64,000 nt of DNA. It comes from Prado023 sp963747335 (GTDB taxonomy: Bacteria; Actinomycetota; Actinomycetes; S36-B12; CAIYMF01). The DNA is taken from NCBI GenBank assembly GCA_963747335.1, contig CAVVEV010000010.1:1-64000 (forward strand), in the 5' to 3' direction. Shown here piece by piece: positions 25,749-34,750 of the stretch. Position numbers and translations under genes: made by a program. Numbering within the stretch: position 1 is the first letter of the stretch; each line of letters opens with the position of its first letter. A model generated the notes under the pieces. The model had not been told where the DNA came from, did not search any database, and saw nothing but the letters and a program-made list of their open reading frames with translations.

Positions 25749-26510
25749 TCAGCGCGAAGCTGTGGACAACGTGGGAACGCCCAGACCCTCTCGCGCCGCC
25801 TCTCCCGCCGGCTCGAAACCCTCAGTCCCCGGAAGGTTCCACGAACGGCGGTGCAGCGGCGTCGGCCCGAGCCGGCGCAGTGCCTCGACGTGGTCAGGAG
25901 CGCTGTACCCCTTGTTCAGGGCCCACCCGTACTCCGGATGCTGCTGGGCCAGCTCGACCATGATGGCGTCGCGCTCGCACTTGGCCAGGACACTGGCCGC
26001 CGCAACTCCGGCACAGGTCAGGTCCGCGCGCACCCGGGTCTGCACCACGGGGGGCACGACCGACATGTCGGCCAGGCCGTCGCCGACCGCATGGCGCGGG
26101 TCCGGGAACAGGGCGTCGGGCTCCTCGGGAACGCTGAGCCAGTCGTGGTTGCCGTCCAGCAGCGCGAGCTCCGGGGTCGCGCCCAGAGCGGCGAACGCCC
26201 GGGCGGCGGCCACGCGCAGGGCGCTGATGATCCCCACCGCGTCGACCTCATAGGGATCGGCATGGCCCACGGCGGACGCGATCGGCCAGCGGCGAAGTCG
26301 GGGCAGCAGCTCCCTGCGGGCCCGCGGGGTCAGCAGCTTGGAGTCGCGCAGGCCCTTGGGCGCGGAGCCGACTCCGAGGTCCAGGACGACCACCCCCACG
26401 CTCACCGGCCCGGCCAGCGCGCCACGCCCCACCTCGTCGACGCAGGCGAGCGTCGAGGCACCAGCGCGGAGCATCGCACGCTCCACCCGCAGGGTCGGCG
26501 CCTGCGTCAT
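25749..26510 (-). CDS. rnhB: Ribonuclease HII
   Basis: RNase HII removes ribonucleotides from DNA and RNA primers. The start is the ATG at 26,510 (MTQAPTLRVERAMLRAGAST), whose ATGA overlaps the lepB stop. It gives 253 residues. The active-site opening LACVDEVGRGALAGPVSVGV supplies Asp and Glu, followed by LRDSKLLTPRARRELL, PELALLDGNHDWL (catalytic Asp) and VLAKCERDAIMVELAQQHPE. It lies between the signal peptidases and yraN in the usual order. Confidence 0.95.
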   Translation of the reverse strand: MTQAPTLRVERAMLRAGASTLACVDEVGRGALAGPVSVGVVVLDLGVGSAPKGLRDSKLLTPRARRELLPRLRRWPIASAVGHADPYEVDAVGIISALRVAAARAFAALGATPELALLDGNHDWLSVPEEPDALFPDPRHAVGDGLADMSVVPPVVQTRVRADLTCAGVAAASVLAKCERDAIMVELAQQHPEYGWALNKGYSAPDHVEALRRLGPTPLHRRSWNLPGTEGFEPAGEAAREGLGVPTLSTASR

Positions 26511-27325
26511 GGTGCCCGCGTGCCGGTGCCACCAGTGGGCATCGCAGCCTGCTCGTCGGCGTAGGTCGGCAGGGTCGCCCATCGGGAGATCGGCCACATG
26601 ATGACCTCGGCGGTGCCGACGACGTTGTCCACCGGGACGGTGCCCTCGTCGGTCTCCAGGTGGAAGCGCGAGTCCGCCGAGTCCCCTCGGTGGTCCCCCA
26701 TCACGAACAACCGACCCTCGGGGACCTCGACCCGGAAGATGACCTGGTCCGTGGGTTCTCCGGGGTACAGGTAGGGCTCATCGAGGGGCTCCCCGTTCCG
26801 GATGATCTGCCCGCCGGGCGAGCAGCACTCGATGGTGTCGCCACCCACACCGATCACCCGCTTGACGAGGTCGTCACCTGAGTTCGAGGGCAGGATCCCG
26901 ACGAAGGCCGCCAGCTGGCCCAGGGCCCCGCGCACGCCGCCCACGGGAACGGGGTCGGCCAGCCAGTCAGCGGGGTCCTTGAACACGACAACGTCGCCAT
27001 GACCCGGGTCCACGCTGGGCTTCCAGACCAGGATCCGATCACCGCGCACCAGGGTCTGCTCCATCGACCCGCTGGGAACCCAGAACGCCTGGAGAAGGAA
27101 CGTGCGAACGACGGCCGAGATCACCAGTGCGGTGACCACGACGATCGCGATCTCACGCAGGCCGCGGAGGAACCCGGAGCCGGTCGGCTCCGGCGGGACC
27201 TCGGCACGCGCAGGCCACTCGGAGCCCGCCCGGGGGCGTGGGTCCGCTGGCACGCGATCGGCCTGTGCCGGGTCAATCGGGTCGACCGGGTCGGCTGGTT
27301 CGCCAGTCTCCCTGGGCTCACTCAT
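26507..27325 (-). CDS. lepB: Signal peptidase I (longer paralogue)
   Basis: This membrane serine protease removes signal peptides. The start is the ATG at 27,325, giving 272 residues. A 50-residue acidic, Pro-rich cytoplasmic segment precedes one membrane span (IAIVVVTALVISAVVRTFLL). The catalytic Ser is in FWVPSGSMEQTLVRGDRILV and the Lys in DDLVKRVIGVGGDTIECCSP. MGDHRGDSADSRFH is the conserved box E. An insert (GGVRGALGQLAAFVGILPSN) precedes the Lys box. It overlaps the second lepB by 8 bp and rnhB by 4 bp. Confidence 0.94.
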   Translation of the reverse strand: MSEPRETGEPADPVDPIDPAQADRVPADPRPRAGSEWPARAEVPPEPTGSGFLRGLREIAIVVVTALVISAVVRTFLLQAFWVPSGSMEQTLVRGDRILVWKPSVDPGHGDVVVFKDPADWLADPVPVGGVRGALGQLAAFVGILPSNSGDDLVKRVIGVGGDTIECCSPGGQIIRNGEPLDEPYLYPGEPTDQVIFRVEVPEGRLFVMGDHRGDSADSRFHLETDEGTVPVDNVVGTAEVIMWPISRWATLPTYADEQAAMPTGGTGTRAP

Positions 27326-27911
27326 CGGACCCCTCCACACGACGTATCGATCCCGGGGGCCAGACGACCGCCTCGACAGTGCCAATGATGCGCGATGCCG
27401 GGACGTTCCCACCGCCCGGGTCGCCCAGATGAGCCCGCGAGTCGGCCGAGACCGCGCGGTTGTCGCCCAGCAGCCAGTAGTGATCGGGCGCCACGATGAC
27501 GTCGAACTCCTGCTGGTCGCTGCGGTCACCCGCCAGGTACGGCTCAGACAGCGGCTGGCCATTGCGCGTCAGCTGGCCCTCGGGGGTGCAGCAGGTGATC
27601 CGGTCGCCCCCGACCCCCACGACCCGCTTGACGAAGACCGAGCCGGCCGGGTCGTCGGGCCGAGCCCACAGGTCCGCGCCGTCGAAGACGACGAGGGCCC
27701 CGGGTTGGAGCTCCCAGCGGGACACGCCGGCCTTGGCCACGAGGATCCGCTCCCCGGGCGCCAGCGCAGGGGTCATGGAGTCCGAGTCGACCGCGCGCAC
27801 CTCGGCGACCGTCACGTGCACCACGAGGACGGCCAACGCCCCGGCGACAACAGCGAGGACCCCCGCCCGGATCATCCGGCGGGGGCCCTCGTCAACTGGC
27901 GCGTGGGGCAA
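27318..27911 (-). CDS. lepB: Signal peptidase I (short paralogue)
   Basis: The second S26 peptidase has 197 residues from the TTG at 27,911, or 185 from the ATG at 27,875 (MIRAGVLAVVAGALAVLVVH), which begins directly with the membrane span. The catalytic Ser is in VDSDSMTPALAPGERILVAK, the Lys in SVFVKRVVGVGGDRITCCTP and box E is WLLGDNRAVSADSRAH. Tandem lepB genes are common in actinomycetes. A GC-rich hairpin spans about 27,860-27,884, across the ATG, and could act as an rplS terminator or a translation control element. Confidence 0.9.
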   Translation of the reverse strand: MPHAPVDEGPRRMIRAGVLAVVAGALAVLVVHVTVAEVRAVDSDSMTPALAPGERILVAKAGVSRWELQPGALVVFDGADLWARPDDPAGSVFVKRVVGVGGDRITCCTPEGQLTRNGQPLSEPYLAGDRSDQQEFDVIVAPDHYWLLGDNRAVSADSRAHLGDPGGGNVPASRIIGTVEAVVWPPGSIRRVEGSDE

Positions 27912-27916
27912 CGCGA

Positions 27917-28267
27917 TCAGACGTTGTCGCGCTTCTCGCGGATCTTGGCCTTCTTGCCGCGCAGCTCGCGCAGGTAGTACAGCTTGGCGCGGCGGACGTC
28001 GCCGCGGGTCACCACCTCGATCTTCTCGACGACCGGGGTGTGCACCGGGAACGTGCGCTCCACACCGGTGCCGAAGCTGACCTTGCGGACCGTGAAGGTC
28101 TCACCCAAGCCACCGCCATGACGGCGGATGACGACGCCCTGGAACACCTGGATGCGCGAGCGGGTGCCCTCGACGACCTTCACGTGGACCTTCACGGTGT
28201 CGCCGGGGCGGAAGTCGGGGATGTCGGAGCGCAGCGAGGCGGCGTCGACGGAGTCAAGCGTGTTCAT
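27917..28267 (-). CDS. rplS: 50S ribosomal protein L19
   Basis: L19 lies at the 30S-50S interface. The 116 residues start from the ATG at 28,267 (MNTLDSVDAASLRSDIPDFR). FRPGDTVKVHVKVVEGTRSR, IQVFQGVVIRRHGGGLGETF, VRKVSFGTGVERTFPVHTP and AKLYYLRELRGKKAKIREK are near-invariant for the family. It is separated from trmD by 150 bp, so it may have its own promoter. Confidence 0.97.
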   Translation of the reverse strand: MNTLDSVDAASLRSDIPDFRPGDTVKVHVKVVEGTRSRIQVFQGVVIRRHGGGLGETFTVRKVSFGTGVERTFPVHTPVVEKIEVVTRGDVRRAKLYYLRELRGKKAKIREKRDNV

Positions 28268-28417
28268 GATCGCTTCCTGGCGGGAGCCACAGGTCGTCCG
28301 CAGATGTCGGTCGGATGGGTGCCGGTGCTTGGAACGCGACTCCCCTGTGGCGGCGACGCGGGACGACCAGCCCCACAAGTCTGCCACACCCCGGGCCCGG
28401 CCCGGAAATGCGCGCGC

Positions 28418-29140
28418 TCAGCTGAGCAGGTCCGGGCGCATCGCCCGGGTGCGCTCGAGCGCCTGTTCCCGGCGCCACCGGGCCACCGCACCGTGGTCAC
28501 CGGAGGTGAGGACCTCGGGGACCACCATGCCCTCCCAGACTGGAGGTCGGGTGTAGACGGGGCCCTCGAGGAGGTCCTGCATACCGCCGGCGGCGAAGGA
28601 GTCGTCGGCGTGGCTGGCCTCGTTGCCCAGGACTCCGGGGATCAGGCGACCGACAGCCTCGACCATCACGAGCACGGCGGCCTCGGCACCGGCGAGCACG
28701 TAGTCTCCGATGGAGACCTCCTCGACGCGGACGGGCTGGCCACCGGCGGTCAGGGTCCGCGCCCAGGGGACGACGCGGGAGTCGATCCCCTCGTAGCGCC
28801 CGCACGCGAACACCAGGCGCGGGTCGGTCGACCACTGCTGTGCCATCGCCTGCGTGAACGACCGGCCGCTCGGGGTGGGCACGACCAGGCGCACGGGATG
28901 CTCCGGATCGCCCGCAGCCAGGACGCTGCGCAGAGCCTCGCCCCACGGCTCGGGCTTCATGACCATGCCGGGACCCCCGCCGTACGGGGAGTCGTCGACG
29001 GTGCGGTGCCGGTCGTGGGTGAACTCACGCAGGTCGTGGACGTCGAGGTCGATCAGGCCGTCGGCGATCGCCCGACCGACCAGCGACAGGTGTAGGGGCG
29101 CGAGGTACTCGCCGAAGATGCTGATGACGTCGATGCGCAT
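28418..29140 (-). CDS. trmD: tRNA (guanine-N1-)-methyltransferase
   Basis: TrmD makes m1G37 in tRNAs, preventing +1 frameshifts. The start is the ATG at 29,140 (MRIDVISIFGEYLAPLHLSL) and gives 240 residues. The trefoil-knot SPOUT core carries DDSPYGGGPGMVMKPEPW, LVFACGRYEGIDSRVVPWAR, VEEVSIGDYVLAGAEAAVLV and GVLGNEASHADDSFAAGGMQ, which supply the SAM pocket and catalytic Asp. The ATG overlaps the rimM stop by one base. Because rimM is frameshifted in this sequence, an uncorrected reading joins the two genes into one false 412-residue frame. Confidence 0.95.
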   Translation of the reverse strand: MRIDVISIFGEYLAPLHLSLVGRAIADGLIDLDVHDLREFTHDRHRTVDDSPYGGGPGMVMKPEPWGEALRSVLAAGDPEHPVRLVVPTPSGRSFTQAMAQQWSTDPRLVFACGRYEGIDSRVVPWARTLTAGGQPVRVEEVSIGDYVLAGAEAAVLVMVEAVGRLIPGVLGNEASHADDSFAAGGMQDLLEGPVYTRPPVWEGMVVPEVLTSGDHGAVARWRREQALERTRAMRPDLLS

Positions 29141-29656
29141 CAGGCCAGCTCCGCGAGCCCGTCGGGCAGCTCGACCACGACGAACCCGCCGGCGATGTCC
29201 ACCTCGGGGACGATCTGGCGCACGAACGGCACCAGGCAGCTCGGCCGCCCCGTCGGTCCTGGCCACCGCCAGGACGTCCTGGCCGGGGAGGTGCAGGACC
29301 TCCGAGATCCGCCCGAGCTCGAGGCCGTCGGACGCCCGGACTGCCAGTCCCACGAGTGCCAGGTCGTGGAACTCGTCGTCGCCGGCATCGGTCAGGTCGA
29401 CGTCGGCCTCGAGGATCGCCCCTCGCAGCGTCTCGGCCGCCGTGCGATCCGCGACGCCCTCGACCGCCAGGATCAGGCGCGCGTTCTGCCAGCGATGGCC
29501 GGCTACCGTGATGCTCGCGGGCAACCCGGCACGACCCGACAGCGACAGGACGGCCCCCGGGGAGAACCTCTCCTCGGGGGCGTCTGTGCGTACCTCGACG
29601 GTGACCTCACCGCGGATGCCCTGGGCCCGGCCGATCCGGCCGACCACCACGCGCAT
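29140..29656 (-). CDS. rimM: Ribosome maturation factor RimM; one frameshift in the sequence
   Basis: RimM binds S19 and helps assemble the 30S head. The N-terminal domain begins MRVVVGRIGRAQGIRGEVTV and RTDAPEERFSPGAVLSL. The PRC-barrel C-terminal part starts HDLALVGLAVRASDGLELGR then ISEVLHLPGQDVLAVARTDG. At about 29,240, one extra C breaks the frame; removing it gives VPFVRQIVPEVDIAGGFVVV and ELPDGLAELA, the proper C-terminus ending at 29,140. The gene is 3n+1 long. It overlaps khpA at 29,656 and trmD at 29,140 by one base each. Confidence 0.9.
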
Positions 29657-29923
29657 CAGCGCTCGTCGGCGTCCAGGAAGTCCACGCGCACCGGGCGTCC
29701 GCCCGAGATCGCGCTGACCACCGTGCGGATGGCCGTGGCGGTACGCCCGCCGCGGCCGATCACACGGCCGATGTCATCGGGGTGGACGCGCACCTGGTAG
29801 GTGGATCCGCCCAGCTGCACGCGGCCCCCGGCGCCCACTACGGACACGGACGCTGACGTCGTCGGGGTGCTCGACGATTCCCGAGACCAGGTGCTCCAGC
29901 GAGTCCTCGATGACCGTGCTCAT
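29656..29923 (-). CDS. khpA: KH-domain RNA-binding protein KhpA; one frameshift in the sequence
   Basis: This is a short KH protein found between rpsP and rimM. The ATG at 29,923 overlaps the rpsP stop (ATGA). It reads MSTVIEDSLEHLVSGIVEHP and DDVSV, then near 29,852 one extra base shifts the frame. The rest is YQVRVHPDDIGRVIGRGGRT with TATAIRTVVSAISG, containing the GxxG loop (GRGG) of KH domains. The total length of 268 nt is 3n+1. The repaired product is about 88 residues, slightly longer than the usual 75-80. Confidence 0.88.
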
Positions 29924-30471
29924 GCCGAGGGGGTCTCCTCGACGGCGTCGGCGACGACCTCAACGGCGGCCTCGGCTGCAGGAGCCTCAACGGCCTCGGC
30001 GACGGGGGCCTCGGTCACGGGCGCCTCGACGACCGGGGCGGCCTCAGCCTTGGGAGCCTCGGGAGCCTCCTCGACGACCGGGGCGGCCTCAGCCTTGGGA
30101 GCCTTGGCCTTGGGGGCCTTGCCGGCATCCTCCGCGGACTTCACGGCTGCCTCGAACGCCGCCTGCTTGTCGGCCTTCGGCTCAGCGACCCGCAGGGTGC
30201 CCTCAGCACCGGGCAGGCCCTTGAACTTCTGCCAGTCACCGGTGACCTTGAGGATCGCCATCACGGGCTCGGTCGGCTGCGCGCCGACGCCGAGCCAGTA
30301 CTGGGCGCGCTCGGAGTCCACCTGGATCAGGCTGGGCTCACGGCGCGGCTGGTAGATGCCGATCTCCTCGATCGAGCGACCACCGCGGGCGGTGCGCGAG
30401 TCGGCGACCACGATGCGGTACTGCGGGTTCTTCTTCTTGCCGAGGCGCTTGAGCTTGATCTTGACGCTCAC
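29920..30471 (-). CDS. rpsP: 30S ribosomal protein S16 with Ala/Pro/Glu-rich C-terminal extension
   Basis: S16 stabilises the 30S body. Residues 1-85 are the normal protein: MSVKIKLKRLGKKKNPQYRI, VVADSRTARGGRSIEEIGIY and QPTEPVMAILKVTGDWQKFK. An extension to residue 183 follows, with Lys-rich then Ala/Pro/Glu/Val repeats such as KAEAAPVVEEAPEAP. Most S16 proteins are 80-110 residues, but actinobacterial ones are often extended. The extension resembles the S2 tail in composition. It heads the rpsP-khpA-rimM-trmD group. The 190 bp upstream hold no gene. Confidence 0.95.
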   Translation of the reverse strand: MSVKIKLKRLGKKKNPQYRIVVADSRTARGGRSIEEIGIYQPRREPSLIQVDSERAQYWLGVGAQPTEPVMAILKVTGDWQKFKGLPGAEGTLRVAEPKADKQAAFEAAVKSAEDAGKAPKAKAPKAEAAPVVEEAPEAPKAEAAPVVEAPVTEAPVAEAVEAPAAEAAVEVVADAVEETPSA

Positions 30472-30661
30472 GTGTGTTGGTGTCTCTTTCGGTTCGGGGG
30501 TGGATCCTCACGACGCGGACATGGGGTTATCCAGGTTGCGAGGACCGCATGGATCATGCGAACCGAGGTTGAGAGGGACCGCGGCCCGCATGGGACGCCC
30601 CCATTGTGCCATCCCGCACCCGGAATGCTCAAAGGCGCCGCCCCCGTCCGAGGGTCGCGAC

Positions 30662-31885
30662 TCAGGTGCTGTGGCGCAGTGCGGCACGCAGCCTCCCGGC
30701 AAGGTCGCCGACCGGGGCCACGTGCACGTCAGCCAGGTCCAGCCACCCGGCGGTCTCGTGCAGCGTGGCGGCAAGCGCCTCGACCGACTCCGGGCGCACA
30801 TCGCCCTCCGGATGCGCGGACTGGACCAGGAGCCGCCCGGACGACCGGTCGGCCTTCAGGTCCACACGTGCCACGAGGTGCTCGTCGTGCAGGAAGGGCA
30901 GCACGTAGTACCCGTGGACCCGCTGCTCCGCCGGGGTGTAGATCTCGATCCGATAGCGCATCCCGAACAGCCGCTCGGTCCGCGGGCGGAACCAGATCAG
31001 CGGGTCGAAGGGGGCCAGCAGCGCCGAGGCCGACACGCGTCGCGGGACCGACAGGTCAGCCGGGGCGTAGCTGGGCGGCCAGTCGGGCACCGCGACCTCG
31101 AGCAGCTCACCGTCGGCCAGCAGCCCGCGGATCGCCTCCCGAGTCGGCGCGGTCGGCATCCGGAAGTAGTCGGCGAGGTCGGCAGCAGTGGCCACGCCCA
31201 GCGCTCGTGCCGCGATCACGACGAGCTCCCGGTGGGCCTCGGCCTCGGTCGGCGTGGGGGCGGCCAGGGTCGTCCGGGGAAGCACCGCCTCGGGAGCCGC
31301 GTACCGCCGGCGGAAGGCCGAGTCGCGGCCGGCCGAGGTGATCTCCCCGGCCCAGAAGAGGTACTCCACGGCCCGCTTCACCGCCGACCAGTTCCACCCC
31401 CAGTGCTCACGCTCCCCGCGATCGATATGGGAGAACACCGCCTCGAGCTCGGTGGCTGTGACCGGGCCAGTCGCCCGGACGACCTCGGCCACCTCACGCA
31501 CCAGGTCGGGCTGCTCCCGCTGGACACGCACCATCCCGCCCCACGCGTCGTCGTGGACGCGCTCCATGCGCCAGCGCATCAGGCGGTGCATCCCGACGGG
31601 GAGCAGCGCGGCCTCGTGGCCCCAGTACTCGAACAGCGACCGGGGGGCGCGCCCCGAGCAGTCGTCCAGGCGGGCGCGGTCGTAGGGGCCGATGCGCGCG
31701 GCGATCGGCAGGTACTGGGCACGGGTCAGGACGTTGACGGAGTCGATCTGCACCACACCCAGCCGGCGTACGACGTCGGCCACCGCCCGGGCACCGGGCT
31801 CACCGGCCGGCCGGGCCCGACCGAACCCCTGGGCGGCCAGCGCCACGCGACGCGCCGCCGGCAGGCTCAGTCGGTCGCGAGGCAC
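30662..31885 (-). CDS. ycaQ: YcaQ-family (winged-helix) DNA glycosylase
   Basis: The 407-residue protein of the HTH_42/AlkZ-YcaQ family consists of tandem winged-helix domains that remove interstrand crosslinks and bulky N7 lesions. The catalytic QxD-type motif is visible as RRLGVVQIDSVNVLTRAQYL (Gln-Ile-Asp, near residue 46). SLFEYWGHEAALLPVGMHRL and LLAPFDPLIWFRPRTERLFG with YVLPFLHDEHLVARVDLKAD are standard family segments. It starts 5 bp after the ffh stop and is probably co-transcribed with it. Whether it acts on crosslinks or only on small alkyl lesions cannot be told. Confidence 0.88.
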   Translation of the reverse strand: MPRDRLSLPAARRVALAAQGFGRARPAGEPGARAVADVVRRLGVVQIDSVNVLTRAQYLPIAARIGPYDRARLDDCSGRAPRSLFEYWGHEAALLPVGMHRLMRWRMERVHDDAWGGMVRVQREQPDLVREVAEVVRATGPVTATELEAVFSHIDRGEREHWGWNWSAVKRAVEYLFWAGEITSAGRDSAFRRRYAAPEAVLPRTTLAAPTPTEAEAHRELVVIAARALGVATAADLADYFRMPTAPTREAIRGLLADGELLEVAVPDWPPSYAPADLSVPRRVSASALLAPFDPLIWFRPRTERLFGMRYRIEIYTPAEQRVHGYYVLPFLHDEHLVARVDLKADRSSGRLLVQSAHPEGDVRPESVEALAATLHETAGWLDLADVHVAPVGDLAGRLRAALRHST

Positions 31886-31890
31886 GGGGG

Positions 31891-33492
31891 CTACTTGAGC
31901 AGGTCCTTGAACGCCGGGGGAAGGTCGCCCATCTTCTTCAGCGCCTCCGGGTCGAGCATGCTCGGGTCGAAAGCGGCGGGGTCGAAGCCCTCGATGCCAG
32001 CGGGCAATCCCGCACCTGCCGCGGGGGCGGACTCCTCGATCGCCCGCTTGGCCGGGTTGCCGCTGCGCGACTTCTTCTTCGGCTGCTGCTGCTGGGCCCG
32101 GCCCTTGGCCTTCTTCGAGCCGCCCATGCCCGGCATCCCCGGCATCCCCGGCATCCCCGGCATGCCCATGCCGGAGCGCATCTGGCGCATCATCTTCTGC
32201 GCCTCACCGAAGCGCTCGACCAGTCCGTTGACCTCGCTGACCTGAACACCGGCACCGCGGGCGATGCGCGCCCGGCGCGAGCCGTTGAGCAGCTTGACGT
32301 CGGCACGCTCGGCCGGGGTCATCGACTGGATGATCGCCTGGACGCGGTCGATCTCCTTCTCGTCGAGGTTGTCGATCTGCTCACGGATCTCGCCCATCCC
32401 GGGCAGCATCCCGAGGAGCTTTCCGAGGTTGCCCATCTTGCGCAGGGCCTGCATCTGGCTCAGGAAGTCATCGAGGGTGAAGTCCTCGCCGGCCAGAACC
32501 TTGCCGGCCATCTTCTCGGCCTCTTTGGAGTCGAACGCCTTCTCCGCCTGCTCGATCAGGGTCAGGACGTCGCCCATGTCGAGGATGCGGGAGGCCATCC
32601 GGTCCGGGTGGAACAGCTCGAAGTCGGTGAGCTTCTCGCCGGTGGAGCCGAACATGATCGGCACACCGGTGACCGTGACCACCGACAGCGCCGCGCCGCC
32701 GCGGGCGTCACCATCGAGCTTGGTCAGGACCACGCCGTCGAAGCCCACGCCCTCGTGGAACGCCTTGGCGGTGGCGACTGCGTCCTGGCCGATCATCGCG
32801 TCGACGACCAGCAGGGTCTCGTCGGGCTGGACCGCATCGCGGACCTGGCGCAGCTGCTCCATGAGTGCCAGGTCGATCGCGAGCCGTCCGGCGGTGTCGA
32901 CGATCACGACGTCGTGCTGGGTCATCCGGGCGATCTCGACGCCCTCGCGCGCGACCTCGACGGGGTTGCCCCACGTCGATTCCGGGTTCGCCCCGGTGTT
33001 GCCCGGCTGGGGGGCGAAGACCGGGGTGCCCGCCCGCTCGGCGACCACGGACAGCTGGTCGACGGCGTTGGGGCGCTGCAGGTCGGCGGCCACGAGCATG
33101 GGGGTGTGGCCCTGCTCCTTGAGGTGCACGGCCAGCTTTCCTGCCAGCGTGGTCTTGCCCGAGCCCTGGAGGCCCGCGAGCAGGATCACCGTGGGCGGGT
33201 TCTTGGCGAACTGCAGCCGACGGGTCTGGCCACCGAGCAGCTCGATGAGCTCCTCGTGGACGATCTTGACGACCTGCTGGGCGGGGTTCAGCGCCCCGGA
33301 GACCTCCGACCCGATCGCACGCTCACGGACGCGATCGGTGAACACGCGCACTGCGGGGAGGGCCACGTCGGCCTCGAGCAGGGCGACCCGGATCTCGCGG
33401 ATCGTGTCGTTGATGTCGGACTCGGACAGCCGGCCCTTGCCACGCAGGCCCTTGAAGGTCGCGGACAGCCGGTCGGAGAGGGAGGCGAACAC
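31891..33492 (-). CDS. ffh: Signal recognition particle protein Ffh
   Basis: This is the SRP54 GTPase that delivers nascent membrane proteins to FtsY. The 533 residues start from the GTG at 33,492. The N domain is MFASLSDRLSATFKGLRGKG. The G domain has VILLAGLQGSGKTTLAGKLA (G1, about 107-114), VIVDTAGRLAIDLALMEQLR and LTKLDGDARGGAALSV. The M domain includes GMGEIREQIDNLDEKEI and a Met/Gly/Pro stretch MRQMRSGMGMPGMPGMPGMP. A -10-like TAGAAT eight bases before the GTG points to a leaderless mRNA. Confidence 0.96.
   Translation of the reverse strand: MFASLSDRLSATFKGLRGKGRLSESDINDTIREIRVALLEADVALPAVRVFTDRVRERAIGSEVSGALNPAQQVVKIVHEELIELLGGQTRRLQFAKNPPTVILLAGLQGSGKTTLAGKLAVHLKEQGHTPMLVAADLQRPNAVDQLSVVAERAGTPVFAPQPGNTGANPESTWGNPVEVAREGVEIARMTQHDVVIVDTAGRLAIDLALMEQLRQVRDAVQPDETLLVVDAMIGQDAVATAKAFHEGVGFDGVVLTKLDGDARGGAALSVVTVTGVPIMFGSTGEKLTDFELFHPDRMASRILDMGDVLTLIEQAEKAFDSKEAEKMAGKVLAGEDFTLDDFLSQMQALRKMGNLGKLLGMLPGMGEIREQIDNLDEKEIDRVQAIIQSMTPAERADVKLLNGSRRARIARGAGVQVSEVNGLVERFGEAQKMMRQMRSGMGMPGMPGMPGMPGMGGSKKAKGRAQQQQPKKKSRSGNPAKRAIEESAPAAGAGLPAGIEGFDPAAFDPSMLDPEALKKMGDLPPAFKDLLK
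32128..32168. repeat. 9-bp tandem repeat coding Met-Pro-Gly in ffh
   Basis: About four and a half copies of a 9-bp unit (CCCGGCATC on the plus strand) encode GMPGMPGMPGMPGM in the M domain of Ffh. Copy number could vary by slippage without breaking the frame. Met-rich loops in this domain bind signal peptides. Confidence 0.7.
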
Positions 33493-33500
33493 AACACAGG

Positions 33501-33506
33501 ATTCTA
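33501..33506 (-). promoter_or_regulatory. Candidate -10 element of a leaderless ffh promoter
   Basis: TAGAAT on the minus strand is followed after eight bases by the ffh GTG, placing the transcription start at or within two bases of the codon. No clear -35 is seen 17 bp further upstream. Confidence 0.45.
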
Positions 33507-33587
33507 CCGCCGGCGCCGGGCGTGCCGGTCGCCGCCGAAGCGCTACGGGTCAGGAGCCCAGGCACGTGCCGGCAGGATCGCGCACTT

Positions 33588-34715
33588 TCAGCCCGCCGCG
33601 ACCCGTCCCGCCCGAGCCTGCGCGACGCGCCAGTAGAGGAAGGTCAGGACGCCGAGGCTCACCTGGGGGATCCAGGAGCACGCGCGCCACACCAGCGTGG
33701 CTGCGACGGCCTCGGAGTTGGTCAGCCCGAACGTGGTCAGCAGGGCGATCAGTGCTGCGTCGACTGTGCCCAGCCCACCCGGGGTGACCGGAATCATGCT
33801 GGCCATCCGGGAGATCGCGAAGGCTGCGAACGCGCCCGCGAGCGTGAGCGTCGTCGGCGCTCCGCCGAGCACGCCCTGGATGGAGAACCACAGCACAGCG
33901 AACTGGGCAAGCACCACCAGGTAGTTCGAGACCGTCACCCAGCGCCAGCGCCCGAGGACCACTTCGCTGGTGCTGGTGCGCAGGTCCATCGACATGCCCA
34001 CGGCGTCCAGCGGCTGTGCCCGACGGCGGTTCAGCGGCTCCAACAGCCGGTTCCCGAATTGGCCGACCCTGCGCGCCGAGGCCTCGCTGCGCAGGATCAG
34101 CCAGAGGACCACGACCGAGACGACCGTGGCCGCGATCCCGATGACGGCGACCCACACCCACTGCGACTGGACCTGGCCGGTGGTCAGCGCTGCCAGGACG
34201 CCGAAGACAGGCAGCGTCAGGGTCATGAAGAGGCTCCACAGGCTGGTCACGGCGATGCCGGCCGTCGCTGCCGCCACGGGAACCGAGTAGCTCGAGAGCA
34301 TCGCGAACTGGATCGCCAGGCCGAAGGCGCCGCCGGCGGGGATCGTGTTGCTGATCGTGAACGAGGTCTGCCGGATCACGAATGCAGGCTTGTAGGGCAG
34401 TCCCGGGATCGCGGCCTGATAGGGCAGGACGTAGACGACGATCATCACGAGCACGCTCACGCCGATGAGCGCCAGCGCGAGCGGGGTCATCCCCTGGATC
34501 TCGGCCCAGGCATCCTCATAGCTGCCGAACTTGGGGATGAGCCCGACGAAGATGATCACCAGCACGACGACCGTGATGATCGCGCCGATGATGGTCTTGC
34601 GCCTGTCCAGGGCCGACGAGGCCTGGCTCGTGTCGACGGCCCTCAGGTGACCGATGGGTGCTGCCGCGTCCGGGTCATCGGGCAGGGCGGGTGTGGATCC
34701 GGGCTGGGTGCTCAT
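33588..34715 (-). CDS. Lysylphosphatidylglycerol synthase TM-region / UPF0104 membrane protein
   Basis: The 375-residue integral membrane protein begins with a 40-residue soluble N-terminus, followed by about eight membrane spans. Family segments are RQTSFTISNTIPAGGAFGLA, MASMIPVTPGGLGTVDAALI and LTTFGLTNSEAVAATLVWRA. The family (AglD/YbhN/MprF flippase-like part) is thought to move lipids across the membrane. There is no soluble aminoacyl-transfer domain, so it is not a complete MprF. It sits 95 bp from ffh in the same direction. Confidence 0.8.
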   Translation of the reverse strand: MSTQPGSTPALPDDPDAAAPIGHLRAVDTSQASSALDRRKTIIGAIITVVVLVIIFVGLIPKFGSYEDAWAEIQGMTPLALALIGVSVLVMIVVYVLPYQAAIPGLPYKPAFVIRQTSFTISNTIPAGGAFGLAIQFAMLSSYSVPVAAATAGIAVTSLWSLFMTLTLPVFGVLAALTTGQVQSQWVWVAVIGIAATVVSVVVLWLILRSEASARRVGQFGNRLLEPLNRRRAQPLDAVGMSMDLRTSTSEVVLGRWRWVTVSNYLVVLAQFAVLWFSIQGVLGGAPTTLTLAGAFAAFAISRMASMIPVTPGGLGTVDAALIALLTTFGLTNSEAVAATLVWRACSWIPQVSLGVLTFLYWRVAQARAGRVAAG

Positions 34716-34750
34716 GGGAGTGGCGATCCATCATCCGTGCTGCGTGACGA

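Noticed and set aside
28418..29656. A single 412-residue RimM-TrmD fusion frame
   Set aside because: The RimM C-terminus (VPFVRQIVPEVDIAGG) is present in another frame and restored by removing one C; TrmD has its own ATG at 29,140. The fusion is a frameshift artefact.
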